Assembly (NCBI RefSeq): GCF_003254745.1
Contig: NZ_QKXH01000002.1
Location: forward strand, 496,001 to 560,000
Source: Flavobacterium aquariorum
Lineage (GTDB): Bacteria; Bacteroidota; Bacteroidia; Flavobacteriales; Flavobacteriaceae
Reading direction: 5' to 3'
Length of the DNA: 64,000 nucleotides
Positions within the stretch are counted from its first letter, which is position 1. Each line of letters opens with the position of its first letter. The notes beneath the pieces were generated by a model. The model was not told the origin of the DNA and did not search any database. It saw only the letters and a program-made list of their open reading frames with translations. Shown here piece by piece: positions 19,601 to 27,677 of the stretch. Position numbers and translations under genes: made by a program.

Positions 19601-19834
19601 AGCATTTGCAGGAACATCGATTGAATATTTCCCATCAAAATCAGAAGAAACTCCTTGTGCAGCTCCTTCCACTTTAATGTTAACTCCAGATAAAGGCAGA
19701 TTATTAGCATCTGTAACAACACCCTGCACCTTAAGCTGTGCATTCATGATACCACAGGCAAATAGTAAGAACATCAATGGAACCTTTCTGTGGTTTACTT
19801 TCCAATGAATCAAGTCGGACAATAATTTTTTCAT
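16646..19834 (-). CDS. SusC/RagA-family TonB-dependent outer-membrane oligosaccharide transporter
   Basis: 1062 residues. The signal region (PLMFLLFACGIMNAQ) follows a longer positive N-terminus. Then come a carboxypeptidase-regulatory-like domain (VQGVVTDANNLPLSGVNIKV), a TonB-box region (ENLKEIVVIGYGTQKRGN), the plug with ATAIYGSRGANGVIIITTKSG, and a 22-strand barrel ending FTIGLNVEF. This is the first gene of the operon with SusD and the glycan-binding lipoprotein. Known role: TonB-driven import of oligosaccharides across the outer membrane. The neighbouring genes argue for manno-oligosaccharides (inference). Confidence 0.96.
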   Translation of the reverse strand: MKKLLSDLIHWKVNHRKVPLMFLLFACGIMNAQLKVQGVVTDANNLPLSGVNIKVEGAAQGVSSDFDGKYSIDVPANAILTFTFIGFDNKKVAVKGSSKLNVTMTSVSENLKEIVVIGYGTQKRGNLNGSVSTVKAKDIENLKVVSVDQMLQGKAAGVSVTNNSGAPGSAASVRIRGTTSISGTNEPLYVIDGVPVSGDATGKSTSGRPLAGRDGFSSSGGSGNNAVSPLSMINPSDIESMDILKDASATAIYGSRGANGVIIITTKSGKKGTGRVAYENFTSISNVTNKLDVLTLPEYATLKTNLAKLWGFQTRQEFSHPELLGPGTDWQDEVYRTAISQSHQLSFSGAKDGTSYYLSGSYLDNEGTIINSGLKRYTVRLNLDSKIKSWLRVGGNMSGGITNENITVNQSFSGLISNTLLQSPDIPVRNADGTFAGPPSSEQSVTYYNPVAEALTRENTLVRKNFLGNMYAEADLFKGLKYRIEIAANTEFSENDDFRPSYKWGSQENLLADLDVRRQNWYSTNIKNLLTYDKTFDKHHFTILLGQEANDSHWEGLIASAQGFKTNSIHTLNLADVDNNTVTQYKGSASLSSLFARVIYDFNDKYSITASTRQDVSSKFDPTTDNQKGVFNAISGSWKLSNESFMEGTRQYVDNIKFRLGYGETGNQQIPNNSYSAMLNVQNSGLGSGFLPANYPNPNLVWESLNQTNFGIDFTMLESKLFGSVDFYDKKSEGFLFQVPLPLYLTGGGNQYGGVSAPYSNLGTMSNKGYDITLGYNLRSSGSFNWDTSLVVSHYKNNLDEIANGIILTQEVNTNGYQPVVVTNTTVNNPIGMFYGYVTEGIFKDQATLNSAPIQFGQPVGTGAGETSLGDVKYKDVNGDGKIDANDKTFIGNPHPDLTFGFTNNFKYKNFDCSIFLQGSYGNDVMNLTKRAGTTNASLYDNQLVDAMDYYSDTNTASNNPRPIADASNNNLLISDRYVEDGSYIRIQNVTLGYSLPSDVISKFKVTRLRLYGTAQNLLTFTDYSGYDPEIGSFNQNVLLSGIDNGRYPVARTFTIGLNVEF

Positions 19835-19922
19835 AATAAAAATTTGTTAGTTAAGTTTAATAATTTCCGAAAGGGTAATTCGGCTATTATTATTGGCATT
19901 AATAAATATGATTTATAATTAA

Positions 19923-19950
19923 CAAATTTATAACAGTAGTTAACATCAAA
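19923..19950 (-). promoter_or_regulatory. putative susC promoter (-33/-7 Bacteroidota type)
   Basis: Minus strand: TTTG, 16 bases, TAAATTTG, which matches the -7 consensus TANNTTTG exactly; the spacer is at the short end of the usual range. It would give a leader of about 80 bases before the susC ATG. Confidence 0.45.
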
Positions 19951-20091
19951 TTAATATTATTATATCATTTAATGATAATATATTTTCAAAATGAAAAATT
20001 TAATTACACATAACAAAATTATAATCAGAATTTTTTAAATTATTACTATTTAATACCTACAATATATGCCATATAATTAATTTTAAAATAA

Positions 20092-20128
20092 AAAATGCTT
20101 TCTGAAAGACTCTCCCAGAAAGCATTTT
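20092..20128 (-). terminator. terminator of the AraC-type regulator gene
   Basis: AAAATGCTTTCTG and CAGAAAGCATTTT form a 13-bp stem; TTTTTTATTTT follows on the minus strand. Confidence 0.8.
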
Positions 20129-20148
20129 AACAAAAAAACTGAAATACG

Positions 20149-21027
20149 TTACAGGATTCTCTTTAATCCTGAAAAATCATCTCGGTATTGACTAGGGGTA
20201 CATTTTTTAAAAGCCTTAAAACTTCTATTGAAATTGGCAATGTTATTAAACCCCGACTTGAAGGCAACCTCCGAAATACTTAGGTCTTTCTCCACTAACC
20301 ACCTGGCCGCATAACCAATTCGGATGTCATTAATATAGTTGACAAAAGTCTTTCCGGTGCGTTTTTTTATAAATCTATTAAAAGAAATCGTCGTCATATT
20401 AGCCACGCCCGCTACTTCTTCCAATGATAATTTTTCAGCAAAATTCTTTTGAATATAATCATAGATCAATTTCATTTTATCATACTCTTCAAAAGTGTCA
20501 TTTTCAACGGTAAAAGTCGACAAAAGCCTTTGATTACGGGAGTTCGCGAGATCGTATAATATGGAGATGATTTCCAAGAAATAATCCATTCCATCCAATT
20601 TGGATATCTTTATCAACCTTGGGGTGAGCATTTCGGCTACCTGATTTGAAAATAAAATACCATGTACAGAACGATTAAACATCTCCTTTATAGGTGTCAT
20701 AATTCGTCTGGACAACAAAAATTCATGAAAAAGATCATTATGAAATTGAATTGTTATTTCATGAATATCTTTGTTTTTACATTTGTGTTGTTCCCAACCA
20801 TGATACAAATTAGGCCCAACCAACACTAACTCTATATCATCAATCTCTTCTATATTGTCGCCTACAACGCGTTTTACTCCTTTTCCGTTCAATATAAAAT
20901 TGATCTCAAATTCCGGGTGATAATGCACCGGATAATCAAATTCATCTTTAACTCTATCAAAAACCAAAAAACTGTCTTGTGCTGCGAGTGGAACTATTTC
21001 TCTATGAAAATTTTTAAAAGCGCTCAT
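20149..21027 (-). CDS. AraC-family transcriptional regulator, probable PUL regulator
   Basis: 292 residues. N-terminal cupin-like sensor part (FDYPVHYHPEFEINFILNGKG, YHGWEQHKC) and a C-terminal pair of HTH motifs (LSLEEVAGVANMTTISFNRF; LSISEVAFKSGFNNIANFNR) ending SFKAFKKCTPSQYRDDF, the AraC/XylS signature. It sits between the susCD operon and the rightward mannan operon and is transcribed away from the latter. It probably responds to a mannan-derived sugar and controls one or both operons (inference from position only). PULs of this kind more often use HTCS or SusR-like regulators. Confidence 0.9.
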   Translation of the reverse strand: MSAFKNFHREIVPLAAQDSFLVFDRVKDEFDYPVHYHPEFEINFILNGKGVKRVVGDNIEEIDDIELVLVGPNLYHGWEQHKCKNKDIHEITIQFHNDLFHEFLLSRRIMTPIKEMFNRSVHGILFSNQVAEMLTPRLIKISKLDGMDYFLEIISILYDLANSRNQRLLSTFTVENDTFEEYDKMKLIYDYIQKNFAEKLSLEEVAGVANMTTISFNRFIKKRTGKTFVNYINDIRIGYAARWLVEKDLSISEVAFKSGFNNIANFNRSFKAFKKCTPSQYRDDFSGLKRIL

Positions 21028-21188
21028 AATTCATTTTTTTATTTGCAATAATAAGATATAAAATTGATAAAATAATATTAATCCAAAAGATGTTATTACT
21101 ATATCTTTGAAAAATGGATTTATGTATTTTAAACTAAAAATAGCCGCAAAAAACACAAATCATTTTAAAGAGGTTATTTTTTTAATAT

Positions 21189-21220
21189 TTTGACAAAAAA
21201 TTAATAAAAACATAAAATTG
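21189..21220 (+). promoter_or_regulatory. putative promoter of the rightward mannan operon
   Basis: TTTG, 20 bases, TAAAATTG: one mismatch to TANNTTTG. It lies about 85 bases before the first GH26 gene, in the divergent region shared with the AraC-type regulator. Downstream, around 21255-21270, two short palindromes (ATTCGAAT, AATCGATT) overlap and could be an operator. Confidence 0.35.
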
Positions 21221-21305
21221 CAACTTTAAAATTTCAATCATTTGATAGTTAATTCGAATCGATTTTGATTTTATTTTAAACTAATAAAAACTCATTACAC
21301 AAGAC

Positions 21306-22451
21306 ATGACAAAAACAAACTATATATTCTCACTTTTTTTAACCTTTAGCACATTTTGCTCCTCTTATTCACAGAGTAGTGATACTAAATTATCATTATC
21401 CGATAAAAAAGCTACCAAAAATACCACACAGTTATATCAAAATTTATACAAAACAGCCAATAAAGGGATATTATTTGGTCATCAAGATGATTTGGCATAT
21501 GGTGTAAATTGGAAATACGAAGAAGGAAGAAGTGATGTAAAAGATGTCGTTGGAGATTACCCAGCGGTTTATGGATGGGATTTAGGCGGACTAGAAACCA
21601 AATCGGATAAAAACATAGATGGCGTTCCTTTTGATAAAATGAGACAATATATCATTGACGGATACAACAGAGGAGGCATTATCACTCTCAGTTGGCATTT
21701 CAATAATCCACTAACAGGTGGAAATGCTTGGGACACCACACCAAAATCATTGGCTTCGGCATTACCTGGAGGTGAAAGTCATGAAAAATACAAAGCTTGG
21801 TTAGACGAGGCTGCAAAATACATCTTAACTTTAAAGGATAAAAAAGGCAATCTAATTCCCTTATTATATCGCCCTTTTCATGAACTTACCGGAACTTGGT
21901 TTTGGTGGTGCAAAAACAATGGAAGTCCAGAAGAGTTTAAAAAACTTTGGAAATTCACTATTGATTATTTCCAAAAGAAAGGCGTTCATAATTTAATATA
22001 TGTGTACAATACCGCCGATTTTAGTAGCAAAGAAGATTTCTTGGAATACTATCCAGGTCCCAAATATGCTGATGTCTTAAGTTTTGACAAATACATTTAC
22101 AAAGACCCTTTGCAGGACAATTCGTTTGTCGAAAATTGCCAAAGACAATTTGGAATAATAGACCAAATTGCCAAAGAGCAACATAAAATCATTGCTTTTG
22201 CAGAAACAGGTTATGAAGCCATTCCGTATGACAAATGGTGGACAGACACTTTGATGAAAGCGATGGGATCCTATAAAATATCCTATGTGTTGGTTTGGAG
22301 AAATCACGGTTGGCAAGAGAAAGAACAAAAAATGCATTATTATGCGCCGTTCAAAGGACAAGTAAGTGAAAAAGATTTTATTCAATTTTACAATCTAGAT
22401 AATACTCTTTTTGAAAAAGATGCCGCAAAAATAAACCTTTATAAAAAATAA
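21306..22451 (+). CDS. GH26 endo-beta-1,4-mannanase
   Basis: 381 residues with a signal peptide (FSLFLTFSTFCSSYSQS). GH26 motifs: GILFGHQDDLAYG, YGWDLGGLE, ITLSWHFNNP, LLYRPFHELTGTWFWW with acid/base Glu193, and FAETGYEAIP with nucleophile Glu300. Single catalytic domain of normal length. The Cys within or next to the signal region could allow lipidation, but no clear lipobox is seen, so a periplasmic site is likeliest. It is first in an operon whose next gene starts 4 bases after its stop. It may be the mannobiose-producing enzyme that feeds the epimerase/phosphorylase pair encoded downstream. Confidence 0.93.
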   Translation: MTKTNYIFSLFLTFSTFCSSYSQSSDTKLSLSDKKATKNTTQLYQNLYKTANKGILFGHQDDLAYGVNWKYEEGRSDVKDVVGDYPAVYGWDLGGLETKSDKNIDGVPFDKMRQYIIDGYNRGGIITLSWHFNNPLTGGNAWDTTPKSLASALPGGESHEKYKAWLDEAAKYILTLKDKKGNLIPLLYRPFHELTGTWFWWCKNNGSPEEFKKLWKFTIDYFQKKGVHNLIYVYNTADFSSKEDFLEYYPGPKYADVLSFDKYIYKDPLQDNSFVENCQRQFGIIDQIAKEQHKIIAFAETGYEAIPYDKWWTDTLMKAMGSYKISYVLVWRNHGWQEKEQKMHYYAPFKGQVSEKDFIQFYNLDNTLFEKDAAKINLYKK

Positions 22452-22455
22452 AACC

Positions 22456-23871
22456 ATGACAACAAACCCCAAGAAAGTAATGGATAGCAAAATCAGTTTA
22501 AAAGAAAAAGTTGGTTACGGATTAGGAGATGCTGCTTCCTCTATGTTTTGGAAAATTTTCAGCATGTATCTGATGTTTTTTTACACCGATGTCTTTGGGA
22601 TAGCCCCTGCCGTAGTTGGAACCATGTTCTTGATTACCCGGATTTGGGATTCCTGCTTTGATCCATTGGTTGGCATTATTGCAGACCGTACCAAAAGCCG
22701 TTGGGGAAAATTCAGACCTTATTTATTGTGGACGGCGATTCCATTTGCCATAATTGGAGTACTGACTTTTTACACTCCCGATTTTGACGAAAAAGGAAAA
22801 ATAATATATGCATACGTCACTTATTCCTTAATGATGATGATTTATTCTATCATTAATGTGCCATACGCTTCCTTGCTGGGAGTAATGTCTGGTGATAGAA
22901 AAGAACGTACTACCCTTTCCTCTTACCGTATGGTTTTTGCCTTTGGCGGAAGCTTGTTGGCCCTTTGGCTAATTGAACCATTGGTAAATCATTTTGGTGG
23001 AAGTTTAAACTCCAAAACAGGCTGGTTATATACCATAATCGTTTTTGGAATCATCACCACGATTTTCTTTTGGTCTTGCTTTTTCCTAACCAAAGAAAGA
23101 GTACAACCCATAAATGATGAAAAACCTAATTTAAAAGAAGATTTAAACGACCTTCTTAAAAACAGACCTTGGTGGATTTTACTAGGCGCTGGCATTGGTG
23201 CTTTGGTATTTAATTCTATCCGTGATGGGGCTGCAGTTTATTATTTTAAATATTACGTAAGCAGTACTGTAAGTTACAGTTTCAACATTTTAGGAGAAAA
23301 TTTTGCGATGACTCCAACCACGCTTTACTTGGTACTGGGACAAGCCGCAAACATTATTGGTGTGATTGCTGCTACTCCGATTGCTAACAAAATTGGCAAA
23401 AAGAAAACCTTTTTTGGAGCTATGGCACTTGCAGCAATTTTAAGCGTCTTTTTCTATTATATCGGAAAAGAAAATATTGTACTGATTATGGTTTTCCAAG
23501 TAATGATTAGTATTTGCGCGGGTTGCATCTTCCCATTAATCTGGTCTATGTATGCAGATAGTGCCGATTACTCCGAGTGGAAACAAGGCAGAAGAGCAAC
23601 TGGTCTTATCTTTTCGGCTTCTTCGATGTCTCAAAAATTTGGTTGGACAATCGGTGGTGCTGCAACTGGATGGCTTTTGGGATACTTTGGTTTTCAAGCT
23701 AATGTAGTACAAACTGTCACTGCACAAAACGGAATATTACTAATGTTGAGCATACTTCCGGCAATTGCTGCAGCACTATCTGTACTTTTCATCATATTCT
23801 ACCCATTATCTGAAGAAAAGCTGCAGACCATTGAAGACGAACTTAACACCAAAAGAAATTTAAATAAATAA
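22456..23871 (+). CDS. GPH-family sugar:cation symporter (inner-membrane mannobiose transporter candidate)
   Basis: 471 residues, about 12 membrane helices. Family motifs: KVGYGLGDAASSMFW at the N-terminus, FYTDVFGI, TRIWDSCFDPLVGIIADRTKSRWGKFRPYLL (quoted in part below 20 residues: DPLVGIIADRTKSRWGKFRP) and a C-terminal YADSADYSEW segment, all typical of glycoside-pentoside-hexuronide symporters. In B. fragilis-like mannan loci the same family sits beside the GH130 and epimerase genes. It most likely carries beta-mannobiose or mannosylglucose from periplasm to cytoplasm. Confidence 0.9.
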   Translation: MTTNPKKVMDSKISLKEKVGYGLGDAASSMFWKIFSMYLMFFYTDVFGIAPAVVGTMFLITRIWDSCFDPLVGIIADRTKSRWGKFRPYLLWTAIPFAIIGVLTFYTPDFDEKGKIIYAYVTYSLMMMIYSIINVPYASLLGVMSGDRKERTTLSSYRMVFAFGGSLLALWLIEPLVNHFGGSLNSKTGWLYTIIVFGIITTIFFWSCFFLTKERVQPINDEKPNLKEDLNDLLKNRPWWILLGAGIGALVFNSIRDGAAVYYFKYYVSSTVSYSFNILGENFAMTPTTLYLVLGQAANIIGVIAATPIANKIGKKKTFFGAMALAAILSVFFYYIGKENIVLIMVFQVMISICAGCIFPLIWSMYADSADYSEWKQGRRATGLIFSASSMSQKFGWTIGGAATGWLLGYFGFQANVVQTVTAQNGILLMLSILPAIAAALSVLFIIFYPLSEEKLQTIEDELNTKRNLNK

Positions 23872-23895
23872 TACTTGATTTTAGAAAATTCAGTT

Positions 23896-25089
23896 ATGAG
23901 CACTACAAAAATAAATATCGATTTAAAACAAATAAAAATCGAACTCGACAAGCAATTCAATGCTTTAATTCAAACAAAAAACGAACCACAAGAAGGTATT
24001 GGAAACGGAATATACACTCGCTACAAAAACCCTGTTTTAACAGCCGCCCATACACCGCTAGAATGGAGATTTGATTTTAATCCAAATACAAATCCATTGC
24101 TTTTGGAGAGAATTGCCATAAACGCCACATTCAATGCAGGAGCAATAAAATGGAACGACAAATACATCCTTGTAGCCCGTGTGGAAGGTGCGGACAGAAA
24201 GTCATTCTTTGCCGTTGCCGAAAGCCCAAATGGTATAGATAATTTCAAATTTTGGGATAAACCTTGCGTGATTCCGCAAACGGAAGAACCAGACACCAAT
24301 GTGTATGACATGCGCTTAATTGCCCATGAAGACGGTTGGGTTTATGGAATTTTCTGCACCGAAAGAAAAGACCCATCATCACCAAAAGGAGACACCAGTA
24401 CTGCTATTGCCAATGCCGGAATTGTACGCACCAAAGATTTAATCAACTGGGAAAGATTACCTGATTTGATTTCGAATACAGGACAACAACGAAATGTGGT
24501 ATTGCATCCAGAATTTGTAAACGGAAAATATGCTATGTATACTCGTCCGCAAGATGGTTTTATCGATGTAGGGAACGGTGGCGGAATTGGCCTTGGATTC
24601 GTGGAAGACATGACCAATCCAATAGTACAAGAGGAAAAAATCATTTACGGAAAACAATATCACACCGTATATGAATTGAAAAATGGTCTTGGACCGGCAC
24701 CAATCAAAACTGAAAAAGGTTGGTTGCATTTAGCACACGGAGTTCGTAATACTGCTGCTGGTTTGCGCTATACACTATACATGTTCATGACTGATTTGAA
24801 TGATATTGCGAAAGTAACACATGCTCCTGCCGGACATTTTATGGCTCCAGAAGGTATAGAAAGAATTGGAGATGTATCCAATGTTTTATTTTCTAATGGA
24901 TGGATTGAGGATAAAGACGGAACTGTTTATATTTATTATGCTTCTTCAGATACCAGAATGCACGTAGCAGTTTCATCTGTGGATAAACTGGTAGATTATG
25001 TTGTAAATTCTCCCGAAGACACTTTTACTTCTGCAGGTTCTGTCAACACCATTATCAAGCAAGTGAATAAAAACAAAGAAATTTCATAA
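23896..25089 (+). CDS. GH130 4-O-beta-D-mannosyl-D-glucose phosphorylase
   Basis: 397 residues from the ATG at 23896; an in-frame TTG seven codons earlier is possible but less likely. No signal peptide, so cytoplasmic. GH130 features: NATFNAGAIKWNDKYILVARVEGADRKSFF (quoted shorter: GAIKWNDKYILVARVEGAD), TNVYDMRL containing the proposed proton donor Asp, and a five-bladed propeller pattern (FCTERKD, VNGKYAMYTRPQDGF, VYIYYASSDTR). Close resemblance to GH130 subfamily 1 points to the reaction Man-beta-1,4-Glc + phosphate -> mannose 1-phosphate + glucose. It is followed two bases later by the epimerase that makes its substrate. Confidence 0.9.
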   Translation: MSTTKINIDLKQIKIELDKQFNALIQTKNEPQEGIGNGIYTRYKNPVLTAAHTPLEWRFDFNPNTNPLLLERIAINATFNAGAIKWNDKYILVARVEGADRKSFFAVAESPNGIDNFKFWDKPCVIPQTEEPDTNVYDMRLIAHEDGWVYGIFCTERKDPSSPKGDTSTAIANAGIVRTKDLINWERLPDLISNTGQQRNVVLHPEFVNGKYAMYTRPQDGFIDVGNGGGIGLGFVEDMTNPIVQEEKIIYGKQYHTVYELKNGLGPAPIKTEKGWLHLAHGVRNTAAGLRYTLYMFMTDLNDIAKVTHAPAGHFMAPEGIERIGDVSNVLFSNGWIEDKDGTVYIYYASSDTRMHVAVSSVDKLVDYVVNSPEDTFTSAGSVNTIIKQVNKNKEIS

Positions 25090-25091
25090 TT

Positions 25092-26276
25092 GTGCAAACC
25101 GATTTAAAAAATCTAAAAACAGAATTAAAGCTGGAACTTCAAAGTATTCTTTCCTATTGGATGGAAAATACAATTGACACAAAAAATGGAGGTTTCGTTG
25201 GTCAAATAGATTACCGCAATAACACAAATAATGAAGCTGAAAAAGGGTCTGTATTAAATGCAAGATTACTATGGACCTTTTCTGCAGCATATAAAATTTC
25301 AAATAACAAAGAACATTTAGAAACCGCAAAACGTGCTTTTGAATACATTTCAGAACACTTTTACGACAAAGAATTTGGAGGCATTTTTTGGAGTATCAAT
25401 CACAATGGAACTCCAAAAGACACTAAAAACCAAATTTATGCCTTGGCCTTTGTCATTTATGGATTGAGCGAATATTATTCGGTTACCAAAGATGGAAAAG
25501 CACTGGAAATGGCTATTGCCTTGTATCAAAAAATTCAAAAATACAGTTATGATGCCGTAAATGGTGGCTATCTGGAAGCTTTTACCCGTGATTGGCTGCC
25601 TATTGAAGATTTACGTTTGAGCGAGAAAGATGCCAACGAAAAGAAGACGATGAATACCCATTTGCACATCGTTGAAGGATATGCAAATTTATATACCGTT
25701 TGGAAAGACAAATCGTTATTAAAAGTAATTATTGAATTATTGGAAACCATCGAAAAATACTTCATCAATACCGAAACGGGTCATTTACGATTGTTTTTTG
25801 ATGAAAATTGGGTAGAAAAAAAGGACGTTATTTCGTATGGACACGACATTGAAGCCGCGTGGCTTTTATTACAGTGTGCCGAAATTTCGGGAGATTCAAC
25901 TTTAATTGAAAATTATAAAAAACATGCCATTCAAATTGCCGATGTGACCAAAGACGGGATAGATTCTGATGGCGGATTATGGTATGAATACAATCCAGAA
26001 ACCAAAGAACTGATGGCCGAAAAACACTGGTGGCCACAAGCCGAATTGATGATTGGTTATTATACTGCCTGGCAACTTTCCGGAAAACAGGAGTACTTGG
26101 ACATTGTATTCAAAAACTGGGATTTCACTAAAAAATATATAATTGACAAAGAAAAAGGAGAATGGTTTTGGGGTATTAATAGCGATTATTCAACTATGGA
26201 AAAAGACAAAGCCGGATTCTGGAAATGCCCGTATCACAATAGCAGAGCCTGCATTGAATTAATACATCGAATTTAA
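25092..26276 (+). CDS. cellobiose 2-epimerase (AGE superfamily)
   Basis: 394 residues, starts with GTG two bases after the GH130 stop. It is an (alpha/alpha)6-barrel of the N-acylglucosamine 2-epimerase superfamily: LSYWMENTIDTKNGGFVGQ, NARLLWTFSAAY, and the catalytic-type histidines in MNTHLHIVEGYANLY, SYGHDIEAAWLL and CPYHNSRACIELI. WWPQAELMIGY is also typical. No signal peptide. Known enzymes of this type turn the reducing-end mannose of beta-1,4-mannobiose into glucose, which gives mannosylglucose for the GH130 phosphorylase. The gene coupling strongly supports this. Confidence 0.93.
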   Translation: MQTDLKNLKTELKLELQSILSYWMENTIDTKNGGFVGQIDYRNNTNNEAEKGSVLNARLLWTFSAAYKISNNKEHLETAKRAFEYISEHFYDKEFGGIFWSINHNGTPKDTKNQIYALAFVIYGLSEYYSVTKDGKALEMAIALYQKIQKYSYDAVNGGYLEAFTRDWLPIEDLRLSEKDANEKKTMNTHLHIVEGYANLYTVWKDKSLLKVIIELLETIEKYFINTETGHLRLFFDENWVEKKDVISYGHDIEAAWLLLQCAEISGDSTLIENYKKHAIQIADVTKDGIDSDGGLWYEYNPETKELMAEKHWWPQAELMIGYYTAWQLSGKQEYLDIVFKNWDFTKKYIIDKEKGEWFWGINSDYSTMEKDKAGFWKCPYHNSRACIELIHRI

Positions 26277-26285
26277 AAACAGAAG

Positions 26286-27518
26286 ATGAAAAACCTATCT
26301 CTAAAAACTATAATTAGCAGTTTTATAATTGTACTAAGCAGTTGTTCGAAAGACGATCCAGCACCAGATCCCGTTGTAGTCGTTCCGCCAGTTGTGGTTA
26401 CTGATGTGTTAACAACACAAAACGTAAAAACCTATATGGTCGACAAAAATGCCACTGCAGAAACAGTCGCTTTATTTTACAATTTAAAAAAATTGGCCAA
26501 AACGAAATTTGCCATTGGTCAGCAAGATGCTTTTAATGGTTTTTACAATAATGGTTCTTCATCTGAATCAGATATAAAGAAAACAACAGGTTATGACCCC
26601 GCGCTCTTGGGTTCTGATTTTATGTTTATCACCGACAAAAACAATAATGGACAAGCGGACAATTGGTTTTACCAACAGGAAATTATAATTACTGATGATG
26701 TCAAAGAAGCCTATGCCAAAGGTATGATTAACACTTTTTCTTGGCACATCAGAGAGCCGAATAAAGAAGACAACTTTTATGCCGCCGATATGACCACGGA
26801 ACAAAAAGCAACTGCTTTCAAAAGTATTTTACCTGGTGGCGTGAATAATGCGTGGTACAAAACAAAACTGGATAAAGTAGCCAGTGTGGTATCCAATCTA
26901 AAAGGTTCCAAGGGAGAATTGATTCCCATTATTTTCAGGCCTTTTCATGAATTTGACGGAAGCTGGTTTTGGTGGGGCGCTGATTTCTGCTCCGCAGAAG
27001 ATTATAAAGCTGTTTATCAATTTACTGTTGAATATTTAAGGGATACCAAAGGAGTTCACAACATTTTATATGCCTTTTCTCCTGATAACTCCTACGCTAC
27101 CTCAACCAATTATTTGAGTCGTTATCCGGGTGATGCCTATGTAGATGTTTTGGGAATGGATAATTATGGCGATTTGAACAACCAAGGACAAACTGGAGCC
27201 GACAAAGCCAATGCCAAACTAAAAATGCTATCGGACTTAGCTACTACCAAAGTAAAAATTGCCGCTATGACCGAAACTGGTTATCGAGTTACAGCAACCG
27301 TTGCACCAGTGACCAACTGGTTTTCGACTTATTTGTACAACACTTTAACCGCAAATAGCATTCAAATCAGCTATGTTATGTTTTGGAACAACAATCTAGA
27401 CGGTTATTATGTTCCTACCCCAACAGCATCGAATGCCGCTGATTTTAAAACTTTTGCAACAAAATCCAAATCGGCTTTGGTAAATACGTTGCCAAGCATG
27501 TATGTTTTGCCGAATTAA
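26286..27518 (+). CDS. GH26 mannanase, lipoprotein
   Basis: 410 residues. A lipobox (IIVLSSCSKDD) and a proline/valine-rich linker (DPAPDPVVVVPPVVVTDV) precede a GH26 domain: FAIGQQDAFNGFY, NTFSWHIREPN, IIFRPFHEFDGSWFWW with acid/base Glu222, and MTETGYRVT with nucleophile Glu330. The acidic residues after the lipid Cys suggest export to the cell surface, where it would start cleavage of polymeric mannan. It starts 9 bases after the epimerase stop. The two GH26 enzymes of the operon thus probably work in different compartments. Confidence 0.93.
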   Translation: MKNLSLKTIISSFIIVLSSCSKDDPAPDPVVVVPPVVVTDVLTTQNVKTYMVDKNATAETVALFYNLKKLAKTKFAIGQQDAFNGFYNNGSSSESDIKKTTGYDPALLGSDFMFITDKNNNGQADNWFYQQEIIITDDVKEAYAKGMINTFSWHIREPNKEDNFYAADMTTEQKATAFKSILPGGVNNAWYKTKLDKVASVVSNLKGSKGELIPIIFRPFHEFDGSWFWWGADFCSAEDYKAVYQFTVEYLRDTKGVHNILYAFSPDNSYATSTNYLSRYPGDAYVDVLGMDNYGDLNNQGQTGADKANAKLKMLSDLATTKVKIAAMTETGYRVTATVAPVTNWFSTYLYNTLTANSIQISYVMFWNNNLDGYYVPTPTASNAADFKTFATKSKSALVNTLPSMYVLPN

Positions 27519-27566
27519 TTAAACCATAAATTTCAAAATTTACAGCAATACAATTGTGAACGAAAT

Positions 27567-27663
27567 GCCCTAGCCCTGATGGAAGGGAAAATCCTTTTTA
27601 GGTTTGTCTCGCCTTTTGAGACGAACCTAAAAAGATTGGAATGACAGCAGGAAACAGCTCCTG
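27567..27663 (+). repeat. dispersed hairpin repeat family A, copy 1 (leader of the GH5_7 gene)
   Basis: Conserved left part TAGCCCTGATGGAAG...GGAAAATCC, then a 17-bp hairpin (27594-27634), then conserved right part GATTGGAATGACAGCAGGAAA and AGCTCCT. A second copy at 53141-53232 (minus strand) shares both flanks but has an unrelated hairpin. CCTG and CAGG, and AGC and GCT, of the flanks can pair. It ends 14 bases before the next start codon. Confidence 0.85.
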
Positions 27664-27677
27664 AACAAATAAAATCA

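Larger units (their letters stand above)
19835..20148. other. 314-base susC upstream region
   Basis: Holds the probable susC promoter (19923-19950), a small leader hairpin CCGAA/TTCGG at 19867-19883 and, at its far end, the terminator of the AraC-type regulator gene (20092-20128). No gene seen. Confidence 0.55.
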
